Below, in pieces: positions 40,470 through 48,597 of a DNA stretch of 64,000 nt. The notes beneath the pieces are model-generated. The model was not told where the DNA came from. It ran no database searches and was given only the letters and a program-made list of their open reading frames with translations. The position numbers and the translations under genes were made by a program. The stretch comes from Streptomyces sp. NBC_00461. Lineage in GTDB: Bacteria > Actinomycetota > Actinomycetes > Streptomycetales > Streptomycetaceae. Within the stretch, counting starts at the first letter, position 1. Every line of letters starts with the position of its first letter. Where the stretch lies: the NCBI RefSeq assembly GCF_036013935.1, contig NZ_CP107902.1, positions 6,295,001 to 6,359,000 of the forward strand, read 5' to 3'.

Positions 40470-42230
40470 ATGGCCACGACCAAGGAACGCACAGGGCTGC
40501 TACGACGACGCCCGAAGACGCCGGAGATCACCACCCCACCCGCGGGCACGGTCCTCCCACCGCACGTCCGCACGGGCGCCCCCGACATCCCGGTGACCTC
40601 GGCGACCCCGGCCCTGCCACCGGGCTGGGAACCGGCACACGCCCCGCTGCCCGGCATGCCCGCGCAGCCGGACCCCCGGGGGACGGCATGGCCGTCCGGG
40701 GCGACGACCGGGGGCGCGTCCGAACGGACGGTACGCATCACGCGGACGGGGCGGCGTAATGGTGCCGGTTCCGGTGCGGGGGCGGAGGCGCGGGCCCGTG
40801 GGACCGCTGAGGGTGCGCACGGCGGGGAGCCACAGGGGCCACCCGCGCCCGATCGCGATTCCCACACGGGTGGTCCAGCCGGCACTCCCATCCCCGCTGA
40901 AGACCGGGCCCCCACCCACGCACCCGCCCCGACCCACGCGCCCGCCGCGACCCACGCACCCGCCACCACTCCCGCATCCGCCCCGACTCCCGCATCCGCC
41001 GCCAAAGACCCGACCATCCCCATCCAGATCAACGCCCTGCAAGCCATGTGCCGCCAGGTGTTCGGCTTCCGCCTGGCGATGATCGCCCTGTCCGCCCCCG
41101 CCGCCCTGCTCAACGCCTCCCCGGGCCTGGCGACCCGCCTCGTGGGCGCGGCCGTAGTGGTCACCTTCATGGGCTCCTACGTCCTGTTCAGGGACTGGGA
41201 ACGCTTCGGCCCCCTGCTCCTTCGCCACCCCACCCTCCTGGCCCTGGACACCCTCTTCGGCTCCCTGCTCCTCATCTCCGCGGGCCCGGACACCACCCTC
41301 GCCTACGTCAGCGTCTGCACCCCGCTCCTGGCGGGCATCGTCTACGGCTGGCGAGGGGCCGCCGCGTTCGCATCGCTGCAGTCCCTGATCCTCTTCCTGG
41401 TCTACGCGACCTCGAAGCACGTGCACTCCGCCCCCGCCGAGACCCTGCTCCTCCCGGGTCTCTGCGTGATCGCGGGCGCGGTCGGCTCGGCGCTGCGCAA
41501 CCTCATGCTCCGCTTCGGCTCCGCGACCCAGGCCCTGACCACCGTGCAGGCCCGCCTGGCGGTCACGGAGGCGGTGAGCGCCGAACGGGCCCGGCTGGCC
41601 CGGGAGATGCACGACTCGGTGGCGAAGACCCTCCACGGCGTGGCGCTGGCGGCCGACGGCCTGGCAGGCTCCGCGGGCGCGCCCCACATGGACGCGAAGC
41701 TGGTCAAGCAACAAGCGGAACTGGTCGCCCGTTCAGCCCGCCGAGCGGCGGCGGAATCCCGCGAACTCCTGGCGGACCTGCGCCGCGAGTCGGACCCGGA
41801 CCACGCCACGGACGTCCTGGTCGAACTGGCCGCTCGCACCCGTGACTTCAGCACCCGTACCGGCGTCCGGGCCGCCTACCGGCCCACCGGCGAGCATGCC
41901 GTGCCGCCCGTCCCCCCGGCGGTCGCCCGCCAACTCCTCACCATCGCCTCGGAAGCGATGGAGAACGCCCACCGCCACGCGGTCCCGACCCGAGTGGACG
42001 TCAGCGCAGGCGTCCACGGCGACCTCCTGCGCATCAGCGTGTACGACGACGGCCGCGGCCTGCCCTCCGGCACCACCCTCGAACAACTGCGCAGGGCGGG
42101 CCACTTCGGCCTGGTGGGAATGGTCGAACGAGCCGCGTCCGTGGGCGCCCGCATCCGCATCGGCCGCGGCGCCCACCCCAAGGGCACGGAAGTCCGCCTG
42201 GAACTCCCCCTGGCGGCCCTGACGACATAG
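40470..42230 (+). CDS. NarL-type sensor histidine kinase within the Tad operon
   Basis: 586 aa. A disordered Pro/Ala/Thr-rich N-terminal region (1-170, with THAPA-type repeats) precedes six hydrophobic segments (about 190-345), then HisKA_3 with EMHDSVAKTLHG (phospho-His at 381) and a HATPase domain (SEAMENAHRHAVP; YDDGRGLPSG; LVGMVERAAS). It sits between tadC and its response regulator, suggesting it senses an envelope or surface signal to control the pilus genes. The signal is unknown. Confidence 0.9.
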   Translation: MATTKERTGLLRRRPKTPEITTPPAGTVLPPHVRTGAPDIPVTSATPALPPGWEPAHAPLPGMPAQPDPRGTAWPSGATTGGASERTVRITRTGRRNGAGSGAGAEARARGTAEGAHGGEPQGPPAPDRDSHTGGPAGTPIPAEDRAPTHAPAPTHAPAATHAPATTPASAPTPASAAKDPTIPIQINALQAMCRQVFGFRLAMIALSAPAALLNASPGLATRLVGAAVVVTFMGSYVLFRDWERFGPLLLRHPTLLALDTLFGSLLLISAGPDTTLAYVSVCTPLLAGIVYGWRGAAAFASLQSLILFLVYATSKHVHSAPAETLLLPGLCVIAGAVGSALRNLMLRFGSATQALTTVQARLAVTEAVSAERARLAREMHDSVAKTLHGVALAADGLAGSAGAPHMDAKLVKQQAELVARSARRAAAESRELLADLRRESDPDHATDVLVELAARTRDFSTRTGVRAAYRPTGEHAVPPVPPAVARQLLTIASEAMENAHRHAVPTRVDVSAGVHGDLLRISVYDDGRGLPSGTTLEQLRRAGHFGLVGMVERAASVGARIRIGRGAHPKGTEVRLELPLAALTT

Positions 42231-42314
42231 ACATCCAGAGAGGCATCCAGACGTCGCCGATGCCCGTACGAGTACGCCGCACACGTCCCCCACGAGAAGA
42301 GAGGAGGCCGCCCG

Positions 42315-43268
42315 ATGCCGGACCACACATCTCCCCACCCCGGCCCTCAGCAGCCGCCACCCCAGAACCCGTTCGAGGCGTTCCCGCCGTCCGCACCGCT
42401 CAAGGTCGTGGTGGCCGACGACAATCCGGTGGTCCGCGCAGGTCTCACCGCCCTTCTCTCCGGCCGCGCCGACATCACCGTGGTGGCAGAAGCGGCGGAC
42501 GGCCGCCAGGCGTACGAGGCGGCTCTCCAACACCACCCCGACGTGGTCCTCCTGGACGTCCGCATGCCCGGGGTGGACGGCATCTCGGCGCTCCCGTACC
42601 TGGTCCGGATCGCCCCCGTGGTGATGCTCACGTACAGCCGCGAGTCCGAGATCGTCCAGGAGGCCCTGCGCCGAGGCGCCGGCGGCTATCTGGTCCACGG
42701 AGAGTTCACGGCGGACCAACTGGTGGCAGCGGTACGGGACACCAAGCAGGGCAGGCCCCACTTCAGCCCGACAGCAGCAGGCGCACTGCTGGCCCAACTC
42801 CGCCAAGGCCAGGGACCGGCCGCCGGCCCGCCCCTCCCCGAGGGATTGGGCCAGGCGGATGCGAGTGCATACGGAAATTCGTCGCCCGTGCCGACGTACG
42901 CGCAACCTGAAGTACCCACTCCACCACGGGTGTTCACGTCTCCCCACCTCCCAGTCCCCACAATTTCTCCAGAAAACCTTTCGCAAGTGCAACCGGATGT
43001 GGGACAGTCCTCGTCAGGATGGATGAGTGGCCGTCCGGTCGCTCCCGACAGGTCGCGGTTCCAACTGAGCACGAGGGAGGCGGAGATCATGGAGCACATC
43101 GCGTCCGGCATGAACAACCAGCAGATCGCCGCCACCTGCTTCATCAGCGAGAAGACGGTCAAGAACCACATCAACCGCATCTTCGCGAAGCTCCACAGCA
43201 CCAGCCGCTCCGAAGCCGCCGCCAAGTGGCTGGGCACAGCGCCCGGTTCAGGTCGAGGGGTGGGGTGA
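42315..43268 (+). CDS. NarL/FixJ response regulator
   Basis: 317 aa. Receiver domain 27-150 (VVVADDNPVVRAGL; phospho-acceptor Asp81 in VVLLDVRMPG); a long linker of about 85 residues (Pro/Ser/Thr-rich) is unusual; C-terminal LuxR HTH (LSTREAEIMEHIASGMNNQQ ... KTVKNHINRIFAKL). Partner of the sensor kinase just upstream. It is a candidate activator for the four TGGGCCC promoters, the nearest of which is 80 bp beyond its stop. Confidence 0.92.
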   Translation: MPDHTSPHPGPQQPPPQNPFEAFPPSAPLKVVVADDNPVVRAGLTALLSGRADITVVAEAADGRQAYEAALQHHPDVVLLDVRMPGVDGISALPYLVRIAPVVMLTYSRESEIVQEALRRGAGGYLVHGEFTADQLVAAVRDTKQGRPHFSPTAAGALLAQLRQGQGPAAGPPLPEGLGQADASAYGNSSPVPTYAQPEVPTPPRVFTSPHLPVPTISPENLSQVQPDVGQSSSGWMSGRPVAPDRSRFQLSTREAEIMEHIASGMNNQQIAATCFISEKTVKNHINRIFAKLHSTSRSEAAAKWLGTAPGSGRGVG

Positions 43269-43346
43269 CCTGCGGTGACGGTAGGGGGGAGCCGGAAGCC
43301 GGGCCTGCGGGCCCACACCACCGGCATGCGGTCCCACCGCAGGGGC

Positions 43347-43415
43347 TGGGCCTCGTTTTGGGCCCTTGATTGGGCCCTGGGACCCTCCGGCGGGAAGGGT
43401 GTTCCGCCGTACGTT
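43347..43415 (+). promoter_or_regulatory. Shared Tad-locus promoter motif, copy A (Flp pilin)
   Basis: TGGGCCT, TGGGCCC and TGGGCCC start at 43347, 43359 and 43371, exactly 12 bp apart, and the last is completed to TGGGCCC-TG-GGACCCT (43371-43386). TACGTT (43410-43415) follows after 23 bp as -10. Predicted start about 100 nt before the pilin ATG. Confidence 0.72.
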
Positions 43416-43521
43416 TCTCGTGTCGAAAGCGGCACCGGCAAGGAGGAAGCCGGTAACGCGAACGGCACAGAGACGCAAGTGTCGGCCGCTCACCGGCCGG
43501 CCGAACCCGGAGGGGAACACC

Positions 43522-43755
43522 ATGAGCGACCTGATGCTGAAGACCGCCGTTGCGACCAAGGTCCGCGTGAACGGCTGGAAGAACACGACGGTCGAGGCGA
43601 TGCAGCGCCGCGCCGGCGACAAGGGCCAGACCGCGGTCGAGTACCTGGGCATCATCGCGGTGGTCGTGGCGATCGTGCTGGCGATCACGGGTACCAACCT
43701 CGGGCAGACGATTCTCGGCAAGATTCAGGCGCAGATCGCCAAGGTCGCTCCTTGA
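43522..43755 (+). CDS. flp: Flp pilin (major Tad pilus subunit)
   Basis: 77 aa. Leader of about 33 residues ends RRAGDKG, then QTAVEYLGIIAVVVAIVLAI: class III prepilin with Glu at +5 and a single hydrophobic helix; the mature end is NLGQTILGKIQAQIAKVAP. ATG chosen for its GGAGGGG site. The stop overlaps the next start (TGATG). This segment aligns with parts of the two large fusion proteins at 31569-33194 and 46545-48578. Confidence 0.92.
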   Translation: MSDLMLKTAVATKVRVNGWKNTTVEAMQRRAGDKGQTAVEYLGIIAVVVAIVLAITGTNLGQTILGKIQAQIAKVAP

Positions 43756-44345
43756 TGCGACCTCGCCGGTACGGCGATGCAGGGCAGGCCTTCCCCATCT
43801 ACATCACGGTGGTGGGGGGCCTGCTCTTCCTTGCGTTCGCCTACTTTGCGGTCGGCCAGGCCGCGGTGAATCGGAACGGCGCCCAGACGGCCGCCGACGC
43901 GGCGGCGCTCGCGGCGGCCCAGAAGACCCGCGATCAACTCGCGGGCCTATGGGTGGGGGACGTACTCGACCCGACGAAGTGGCAGGACGTCTTCGACGGT
44001 GAGGGAGCGGTCGGATACTGCTGGCGAGCCGACCAACTCGCCGCGCACAACCACGCGCACACCACCGGCTGCGACGCGGGCCTGTTGGACTACCGGGTCG
44101 AGGTCCAGACCGACAAGCCCGTCGGGGAATCCATCGTTCCCGGTACGGAGCGCCACTACGCGCATGCGTCCGCGCGGGCCGTGATCGAGCCGCTCTGCAC
44201 GTTCAAACTCCCGGCCGAGGGTGCCGGGGATGACGTGCTGCCACGACTCACCTGCAGGGGCGGCAGGTTCTGGGACCTGAACCCGGACGACCTCACCGAT
44301 CTCCCGGGACCCGAGGACCTCTTCGACGTCCATCTGGCCGACTGA
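43755..44345 (+). CDS. TadG-like pilus assembly protein
   Basis: 196 aa. The N-terminal GDAGQAFPIYITVVGGLLFL has a prepilin-like Gly-Gln junction but lacks Glu at +5, then a TM helix and QTAADAAALAAAQKTRDQLA, the hallmark of TadG/pilus-assembly TadE-like proteins. The extracytoplasmic part has four or more Cys (GYCWRADQL, TGCDAGL, LCTFKL, LTCRGG). Overlaps the pilin gene by one base. Confidence 0.82.
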   Translation: MRPRRYGDAGQAFPIYITVVGGLLFLAFAYFAVGQAAVNRNGAQTAADAAALAAAQKTRDQLAGLWVGDVLDPTKWQDVFDGEGAVGYCWRADQLAAHNHAHTTGCDAGLLDYRVEVQTDKPVGESIVPGTERHYAHASARAVIEPLCTFKLPAEGAGDDVLPRLTCRGGRFWDLNPDDLTDLPGPEDLFDVHLAD

Positions 44346-44379
44346 CAAGCGAACGACAAGTGACGAAGGAAGCAGAGTG

Positions 44380-44961
44380 ATGAGCATTCGGTTCACTGCG
44401 CAGGCCCGCAGGGGGATGGTCGCGTTGACCGTAGCGGCCGGTCTGGCCCTCGGTGTGGCCGGCTGCGGCGGCGGCGGAGGCGACGACAAGAAGCCCGACA
44501 CGTCCGCGTCGTCCTCCAAGGACAGTGGATCCGGTCCGAGTGCGCAGGAGGGGCAGTCGGAGACACCTCTGGCCGAACTCAAGGGCACGGACGGACTGCT
44601 CCTCCAGATCACCTCCGCCAAGCGGGATTCCGGCGGATTCGTCACGGTGAACGGAATCGTGAAGAACGACGGAGCCAAGTCGGTCGTCATTCCGCCACAG
44701 ACGAGCGGTGACGAGACGGAGGTCATCGCACACGGCCCCTCACTCGGCGGTGCCACCCTCGTCGACTCCAAGGGGAAGAAGCGCTACTACGTGCTGCGGG
44801 ACACGGAAGGACGGCCACTGACAACGACCGGCCTGGGGAACCTCGAAGCCGGGCAGACACTCCCGGTCTTCATGCAGTTCCCCGCCCCACCGGCGGGCAC
44901 GACCGATGTCGACCTTCAGGTCCCCACCTTCTCCAGCGGCACGATCAAGATCTCCGGGTGA
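44380..44961 (+). CDS. Putative lipoprotein of the pilus cluster
   Basis: 193 aa. MSIRFTAQARRGMVALTVAA... with lipobox GVAGC, then a Gly/Asp/Ser-rich linker and a beta-sandwich-like domain (LLLQITSAKRDSGGFVTVNG, IVKNDGAKSVVIPP, GQTLPVFMQFPAPPAGT). GTG 44377 is an alternative start; AAGGAAG lies before both. Probably anchored outside next to the pilus. Followed by the OmpA-like gene within 10 nt. Confidence 0.8.
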   Translation: MSIRFTAQARRGMVALTVAAGLALGVAGCGGGGGDDKKPDTSASSSKDSGSGPSAQEGQSETPLAELKGTDGLLLQITSAKRDSGGFVTVNGIVKNDGAKSVVIPPQTSGDETEVIAHGPSLGGATLVDSKGKKRYYVLRDTEGRPLTTTGLGNLEAGQTLPVFMQFPAPPAGTTDVDLQVPTFSSGTIKISG

Positions 44962-44969
44962 GGCAGGCC

Positions 44970-45623
44970 ATGACCCGTACTCCCACCCGGACGGCGCCAC
45001 CGCGTCTCGCCCTGGTCGTCGCATCGGCCACCGTCATGGTCGCCGCGAACTTCTACGGCGCCGTGTCGGCCCACGCCGACGCAAGCCCCAGCACCCCGCC
45101 GGGCACCGAGGCCTCCGCCTCCGCCCCCGTCAAGGTCGACGCCAACGACCCCGACCTCAAACTCCCCGAAGGCGCCACCCTCGCCGACCCCAAAGTCCTC
45201 GACATCAAGTCGGTCGTAGAGGACCAGGGCGGGGAGGAGCGCCGCGAGGACACGAACACCGACGTCACGTTCGCCCTCCAGGCCGAGGTCCTGTTCGGCA
45301 AGGACAGCGCGAAACTGAGCGGCGAGGCGAAGTCGCGTATCGCAGCGATCGCCGAGGAGATCAAGAAACAGAACGCGACGAAGGTCCGGGTCTTCGGCTT
45401 CACGGACAACCTCGGTTCCTCCGCACACGGCGACATCCTGTCCAAGCAGCGCGCCGACGCGGTCCAGGGAGTCATCGACCAGCAGCTGAACGACCCGAAC
45501 GTCATCTTCGAGGTACGCGGCTACGGCGAGCAGTACCCGATCGCCGACAACGCGACGGAAGAGGGCCGCAAGAAGAACCGCCGGGTGGAGGTCACGTTCC
45601 CACGGACGGAAAGCAACAACTGA
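44970..45623 (+). CDS. Exported OmpA-family protein
   Basis: 217 aa. Signal peptide (LALVVASATVMVAANFYGAV, cleavage near SAHAD); Pro/Ser/Ala linker; OmpA-C domain with LFGKDSAKLSGEAKSRI, VRVFGFTDNLGSSAHGDILS, RADAVQGVI and EGRKKNRRVEVTF. OmpA-C domains bind peptidoglycan; here it likely ties the pilus base to the cell wall. A GTG at 44958 overlapping the lipoprotein stop is an alternative start. Confidence 0.88.
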   Translation: MTRTPTRTAPPRLALVVASATVMVAANFYGAVSAHADASPSTPPGTEASASAPVKVDANDPDLKLPEGATLADPKVLDIKSVVEDQGGEERREDTNTDVTFALQAEVLFGKDSAKLSGEAKSRIAAIAEEIKKQNATKVRVFGFTDNLGSSAHGDILSKQRADAVQGVIDQQLNDPNVIFEVRGYGEQYPIADNATEEGRKKNRRVEVTFPRTESNN

Positions 45624-45717
45624 CGCAGACCGTAGGACACACGGGAACGAACCGAGGCTCGTCCCACGCCGACTCAGGCGAGGGGCGGGCCCCGTCGTCG
45701 TGTGTGGGCCGCGCCCG

Positions 45718-46035
45718 TCAGCCGTCGGCCTCTTGGTCTTTGGGTGTGTCGGCGGGCTCATCCTGAGCTTCACGCTCAATGACGAAAGACCCCTTGCCGA
45801 CAACCGTCCGAACGTAGCCCAACTCGGCCAGCAGGACCAGCGTCTTGCGGGCGGTCCCTCGCGCGAGCCCGAACTCCTGCATCAGCCGGTCGACACCAGG
45901 TACGGCGCGGCCCAGCGGGTACACGCCGCTTTCGATCCGAGAGATGAGAACCGCGGCCAGTTGCAGGTACAGCGGGTCTGCTGCCTCAGGGTCCAGTTCG
46001 TCGTCTGGGCCGTGGCCCTCCGGAATGTCCACCAT
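45718..46035 (-). CDS. Small GntR-family winged-helix regulator
   Basis: 105 aa: a GntR DNA-binding domain only (PLYLQLAAVLISRIESGVYP; GVDRLMQEFGLARGTARKTL; LGYVRTVVGKGSFV) with a short acidic tail and no effector domain. Divergent from a small CxxC protein gene and 350 bp from the toxin-fusion promoter. It could be a local regulator of that promoter; that is inference. Confidence 0.88.
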   Translation of the reverse strand: MVDIPEGHGPDDELDPEAADPLYLQLAAVLISRIESGVYPLGRAVPGVDRLMQEFGLARGTARKTLVLLAELGYVRTVVGKGSFVIEREAQDEPADTPKDQEADG

Positions 46036-46177
46036 GACTCGACCATAGGTGGGCAGGGAAAACGAGGCTCAGAGGAGGCGCAACGAGCGGCCCGGCGGTC
46101 CGTGCAGCGGTGACGCGGACGCGATCCCCTCGGACGCAGACGCGAGGCCGGAACCGGGGCCGCCCGGCGCGCGACAG

Positions 46178-46390
46178 GTGCGGACACGACCGCCGGTACG
46201 GATGTGTGTGCGCTGCCATGTGACCACCGAGGCCCCGATCGTGGTGGGCGTGGCGCATCAGAACTCCGGGCCCGGCTTCACCGTGTACGCCTGTCGGATG
46301 TGCGCCCCGCACTTCCCGCCGCCCGACGCGCAGGATGTGCCAACTCACGCCGGGGGTGAGCAGTCGTGGGATACCCGGGCCCAGGGGTGA
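46178..46390 (+). CDS. Small protein with two CxxC motifs
   Basis: 70 aa from GTG 46178 (or 62 aa from ATG 46202). MCVRCHVTTEAPIVVGVAHQ then YACRMCAPHF gives two CxxC pairs, a likely zinc-binding knuckle. Similar short proteins beside GntR genes occur in Streptomyces, from memory. Its stop is just upstream of the toxin-fusion promoter. Upstream codons to 46049 look non-coding. Confidence 0.5.
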   Translation: MRTRPPVRMCVRCHVTTEAPIVVGVAHQNSGPGFTVYACRMCAPHFPPPDAQDVPTHAGGEQSWDTRAQG

Positions 46391-46391
46391 T

Positions 46392-46447
46392 TGGGCACCG
46401 ATTTGGGCCCCCGGACCCATGCTGCCCAGCCACCCCCTCCCTACCGT
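46392..46447 (+). promoter_or_regulatory. Shared Tad-locus promoter motif, copy B (toxin fusion)
   Basis: TGGGCAC (from 46392) lies 12 bp before TGGGCCC-CC-GGACCCA (46404-46419); TACCGT (46442-46447) follows after 22 bp as -10. Same layout as before the Flp pilin, the 541-aa fusion and the prepilin peptidase. Predicted leader about 90 nt. Confidence 0.72.
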
Positions 46448-46508
46448 CGAACTCTGTCGTGAACCAACGGCGGGGGGACCGGGTGATTCACCGAGTGTGA
46501 CGTGAACG

Positions 46509-46540
46509 GCCCCCTTCGCCCTGGGAGTTGAGAAGGGGGC
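46509..46540 (+). promoter_or_regulatory. Hairpin covering the ribosome site of the toxin fusion
   Basis: GCCCCCTTC (46509-46517) pairs perfectly with GAAGGGGGC (46532-46540) around a 14-nt loop. The right arm is the AAGGGGG Shine-Dalgarno, 4-10 nt before ATG 46545, so in the folded leader it is hidden. Confidence 0.6.
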
Positions 46541-46544
46541 GGGC

Positions 46545-48578
46545 ATGGCGTCGATCGGGGGAATGCCGGAGTTCGAGGCATCGTGGTCCTCGGGGCCGGG
46601 CGGGCGCCGGAGTATGCCCACCGCTCTCTCGACCGCCCTCGTCCTGACCCACGCCCTCCTCGGCTTCACCATTCTCGGCGGCCTCGGCCTCCTGCTCACG
46701 GCGACTTCGTACGACGCCCTCGACGGCGGCGTACTCGCCCTGCTCGCCTACGCGGCCGCTCCGGGCACCCTCGGCTGGTGGCTCGCCCGGCGGAGCTGGG
46801 AGGGCGGGGTCCGGGTCTGGCGCGGACTGGTCGCCGTACAGGTGTGGCTGATCCTGAGCGGTCTCGCCAACCTGGTCGAGGGGTCGGCCCGCGGAGGCCT
46901 CCAGCTTGTCCTGCCGATCCTGATCCTCCTTTTCCTGCTCCGCCGCGAGAGCCGTCAGTGGTACGAGCTCCCCGGACTTGAGCGCGCCGAGCACCGCCCG
47001 TTCTCCCTGGCTCGCATGATCCGTTGGCGCCGGGACGACGGGCAGACCGCGGTCGAGTACGCCGGCCTCGTCGCCATCGTCGCCGCGATCATCACGGCGC
47101 TGCTGGTCAGCGGCCTGGGCACGCAGATCTACGGCGGCATCGAGGCACAGGTCTGCAAGGTCACCGGCATGGGCTGCGCGGCCCCGTCCGCCGACGGCAC
47201 CACAGCGGACCGCAGCAACGCCCAGGGTCAGTCCGACGGCACCCGGACCACCGACAACAACGACACCGACGGCAACACCGACAGCACCGACGACGGCGCG
47301 GACGACCCCGGCCAGAACAACCCTGACGACAACGGGGACGAGAAGGACCAGGGCAAGAAGGACAACGGCAAGAAGGACGGGGACAAGAAAGACGACGGCT
47401 GTTTCTCCGGCTTCGGTGCCTTCTTCGGCTGCGCCGGCAACCAGGTCAAGCAGGTGGGCCAGGGTCTCTTCGTCGACGGCGTCTGGGGCGACCTGACCGG
47501 GATCTACGACATGGTCCGCCACCCGCTCGACACGCTCAGCGGCCTCGGCGACTACGGCAAGCAGCTCGGCCACGACTGGATGGACAACTCCAAGGACGCC
47601 CGCGACAAGTGGTCCAACGGCGACTACCTGGGCGCGGTCCTGGGCTGGGGCGGCGCCTCGCTGAAGACCGGCGGAACCGTCCTCTACGACATGTTCATCG
47701 GCAAGGACGTCGCCGACCAGTGGAACAACGGCAACCACACCCGTGCCGTCACCACGGTCCTCTGGAACATCGGCTCGCTCTTCATCCCCGGCTACGACGT
47801 CGGAAAGGTCGCCGAGAAGATCGGCGTGCTCGGCAAACTCGGCAAGCTGGGCAAGCTCGCGGAGAAGGCGGGCAAGGCGGCGGAGGACGCCAAGAAGGCA
47901 GCCAAGGCCGGTGACGTGGCGGGCGCGGAGAAGGCCGCCAAGGAGGCCGAGGACGCGGCGGAGGAGGCGGAGAAGAAGGCCAAACAGAGCGGCTGCACGA
48001 TCTCCGCACCGAGCCGCCGTATCCCGTACGACGGCACGGCCCCGGCCGGCCAGGGCGGCCCCTTCAGCGGCTCCTCCGGCACCGGCACCACCGTCCTCGC
48101 CGCCGGGGCGTCAGGCTCCCCGTACATCGTCCTCGCCGAGGACGGCTGCGACGAGGACGCCAAGAAGGAGGCGGAGGAGGCCCGCAAGCAGGCCGACGAG
48201 GCGGACGACGCCGCCGGCCGCTTGACCAAGGAAGAGGTCGAGGCGGCCAAGAAGCCGACCGTCCAGCAGGGCGACCCGAAGAAGTTCAAGGACCACTTCC
48301 TGCGCCACAAGAAGCTGGTCGAGGACGCTCTCGGCACCAAGTACAAGAAGCTCAAGGAGGACGGTCCGCGGTTCCTGCAGGACATCGAGGCCAACATCAA
48401 GAACGGCACCTTCAAGCTGGTCGGCAAAGGCACGTTGAAGAAGAACGAAGCGGAGGGCCTCATCTACCGTGGCAACGGCGTGACGATCGTCCTGCATGAG
48501 AACGGTGACTTCTGGACCGCTCTGAAGTCCGGCGAGGGCCTGGACACGTCGATCGAGATCACCAAGAAGGCCGACTGA
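46545..48578 (+). CDS. Pilin-fused polymorphic toxin-like protein
   Basis: 677 aa. Four hydrophobic helices (about 27-53, 61-80, 93-112, 119-132) precede a prepilin junction WRRDDG/QTAVEYAGLVAIVAA (cut after Gly166, Glu at +5) that aligns with the Flp pilin up to VCKVTGMGC. Then an Asp/Lys/Asn-rich linker (215-285), a pre-toxin region typical of Streptomyces polymorphic toxins (WGDLTGIYDMVRHPLDTLSG; GSLFIPGYDVGKVAEKIG), an Ala/Lys/Glu coiled coil (435-480) and a C-terminal domain (575-677; HFLRHKKLVEDALGTKY, GVTIVLHENGDFWTAL) like BECR-fold RNases. Met158 would give a standard short prepilin leader but lacks a ribosome site. A likely immunity gene follows. Confidence 0.8.
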   Translation: MASIGGMPEFEASWSSGPGGRRSMPTALSTALVLTHALLGFTILGGLGLLLTATSYDALDGGVLALLAYAAAPGTLGWWLARRSWEGGVRVWRGLVAVQVWLILSGLANLVEGSARGGLQLVLPILILLFLLRRESRQWYELPGLERAEHRPFSLARMIRWRRDDGQTAVEYAGLVAIVAAIITALLVSGLGTQIYGGIEAQVCKVTGMGCAAPSADGTTADRSNAQGQSDGTRTTDNNDTDGNTDSTDDGADDPGQNNPDDNGDEKDQGKKDNGKKDGDKKDDGCFSGFGAFFGCAGNQVKQVGQGLFVDGVWGDLTGIYDMVRHPLDTLSGLGDYGKQLGHDWMDNSKDARDKWSNGDYLGAVLGWGGASLKTGGTVLYDMFIGKDVADQWNNGNHTRAVTTVLWNIGSLFIPGYDVGKVAEKIGVLGKLGKLGKLAEKAGKAAEDAKKAAKAGDVAGAEKAAKEAEDAAEEAEKKAKQSGCTISAPSRRIPYDGTAPAGQGGPFSGSSGTGTTVLAAGASGSPYIVLAEDGCDEDAKKEAEEARKQADEADDAAGRLTKEEVEAAKKPTVQQGDPKKFKDHFLRHKKLVEDALGTKYKKLKEDGPRFLQDIEANIKNGTFKLVGKGTLKKNEAEGLIYRGNGVTIVLHENGDFWTALKSGEGLDTSIEITKKAD

Positions 48579-48597
48579 CCGAGTGACAGGAGCAGCA

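Noticed and set aside
46545..48578. WXG100/type VII secretion toxin
   Set aside because: No WXG or LXG domain; the N-terminal signal is a class III prepilin motif matching the local Flp pilin.
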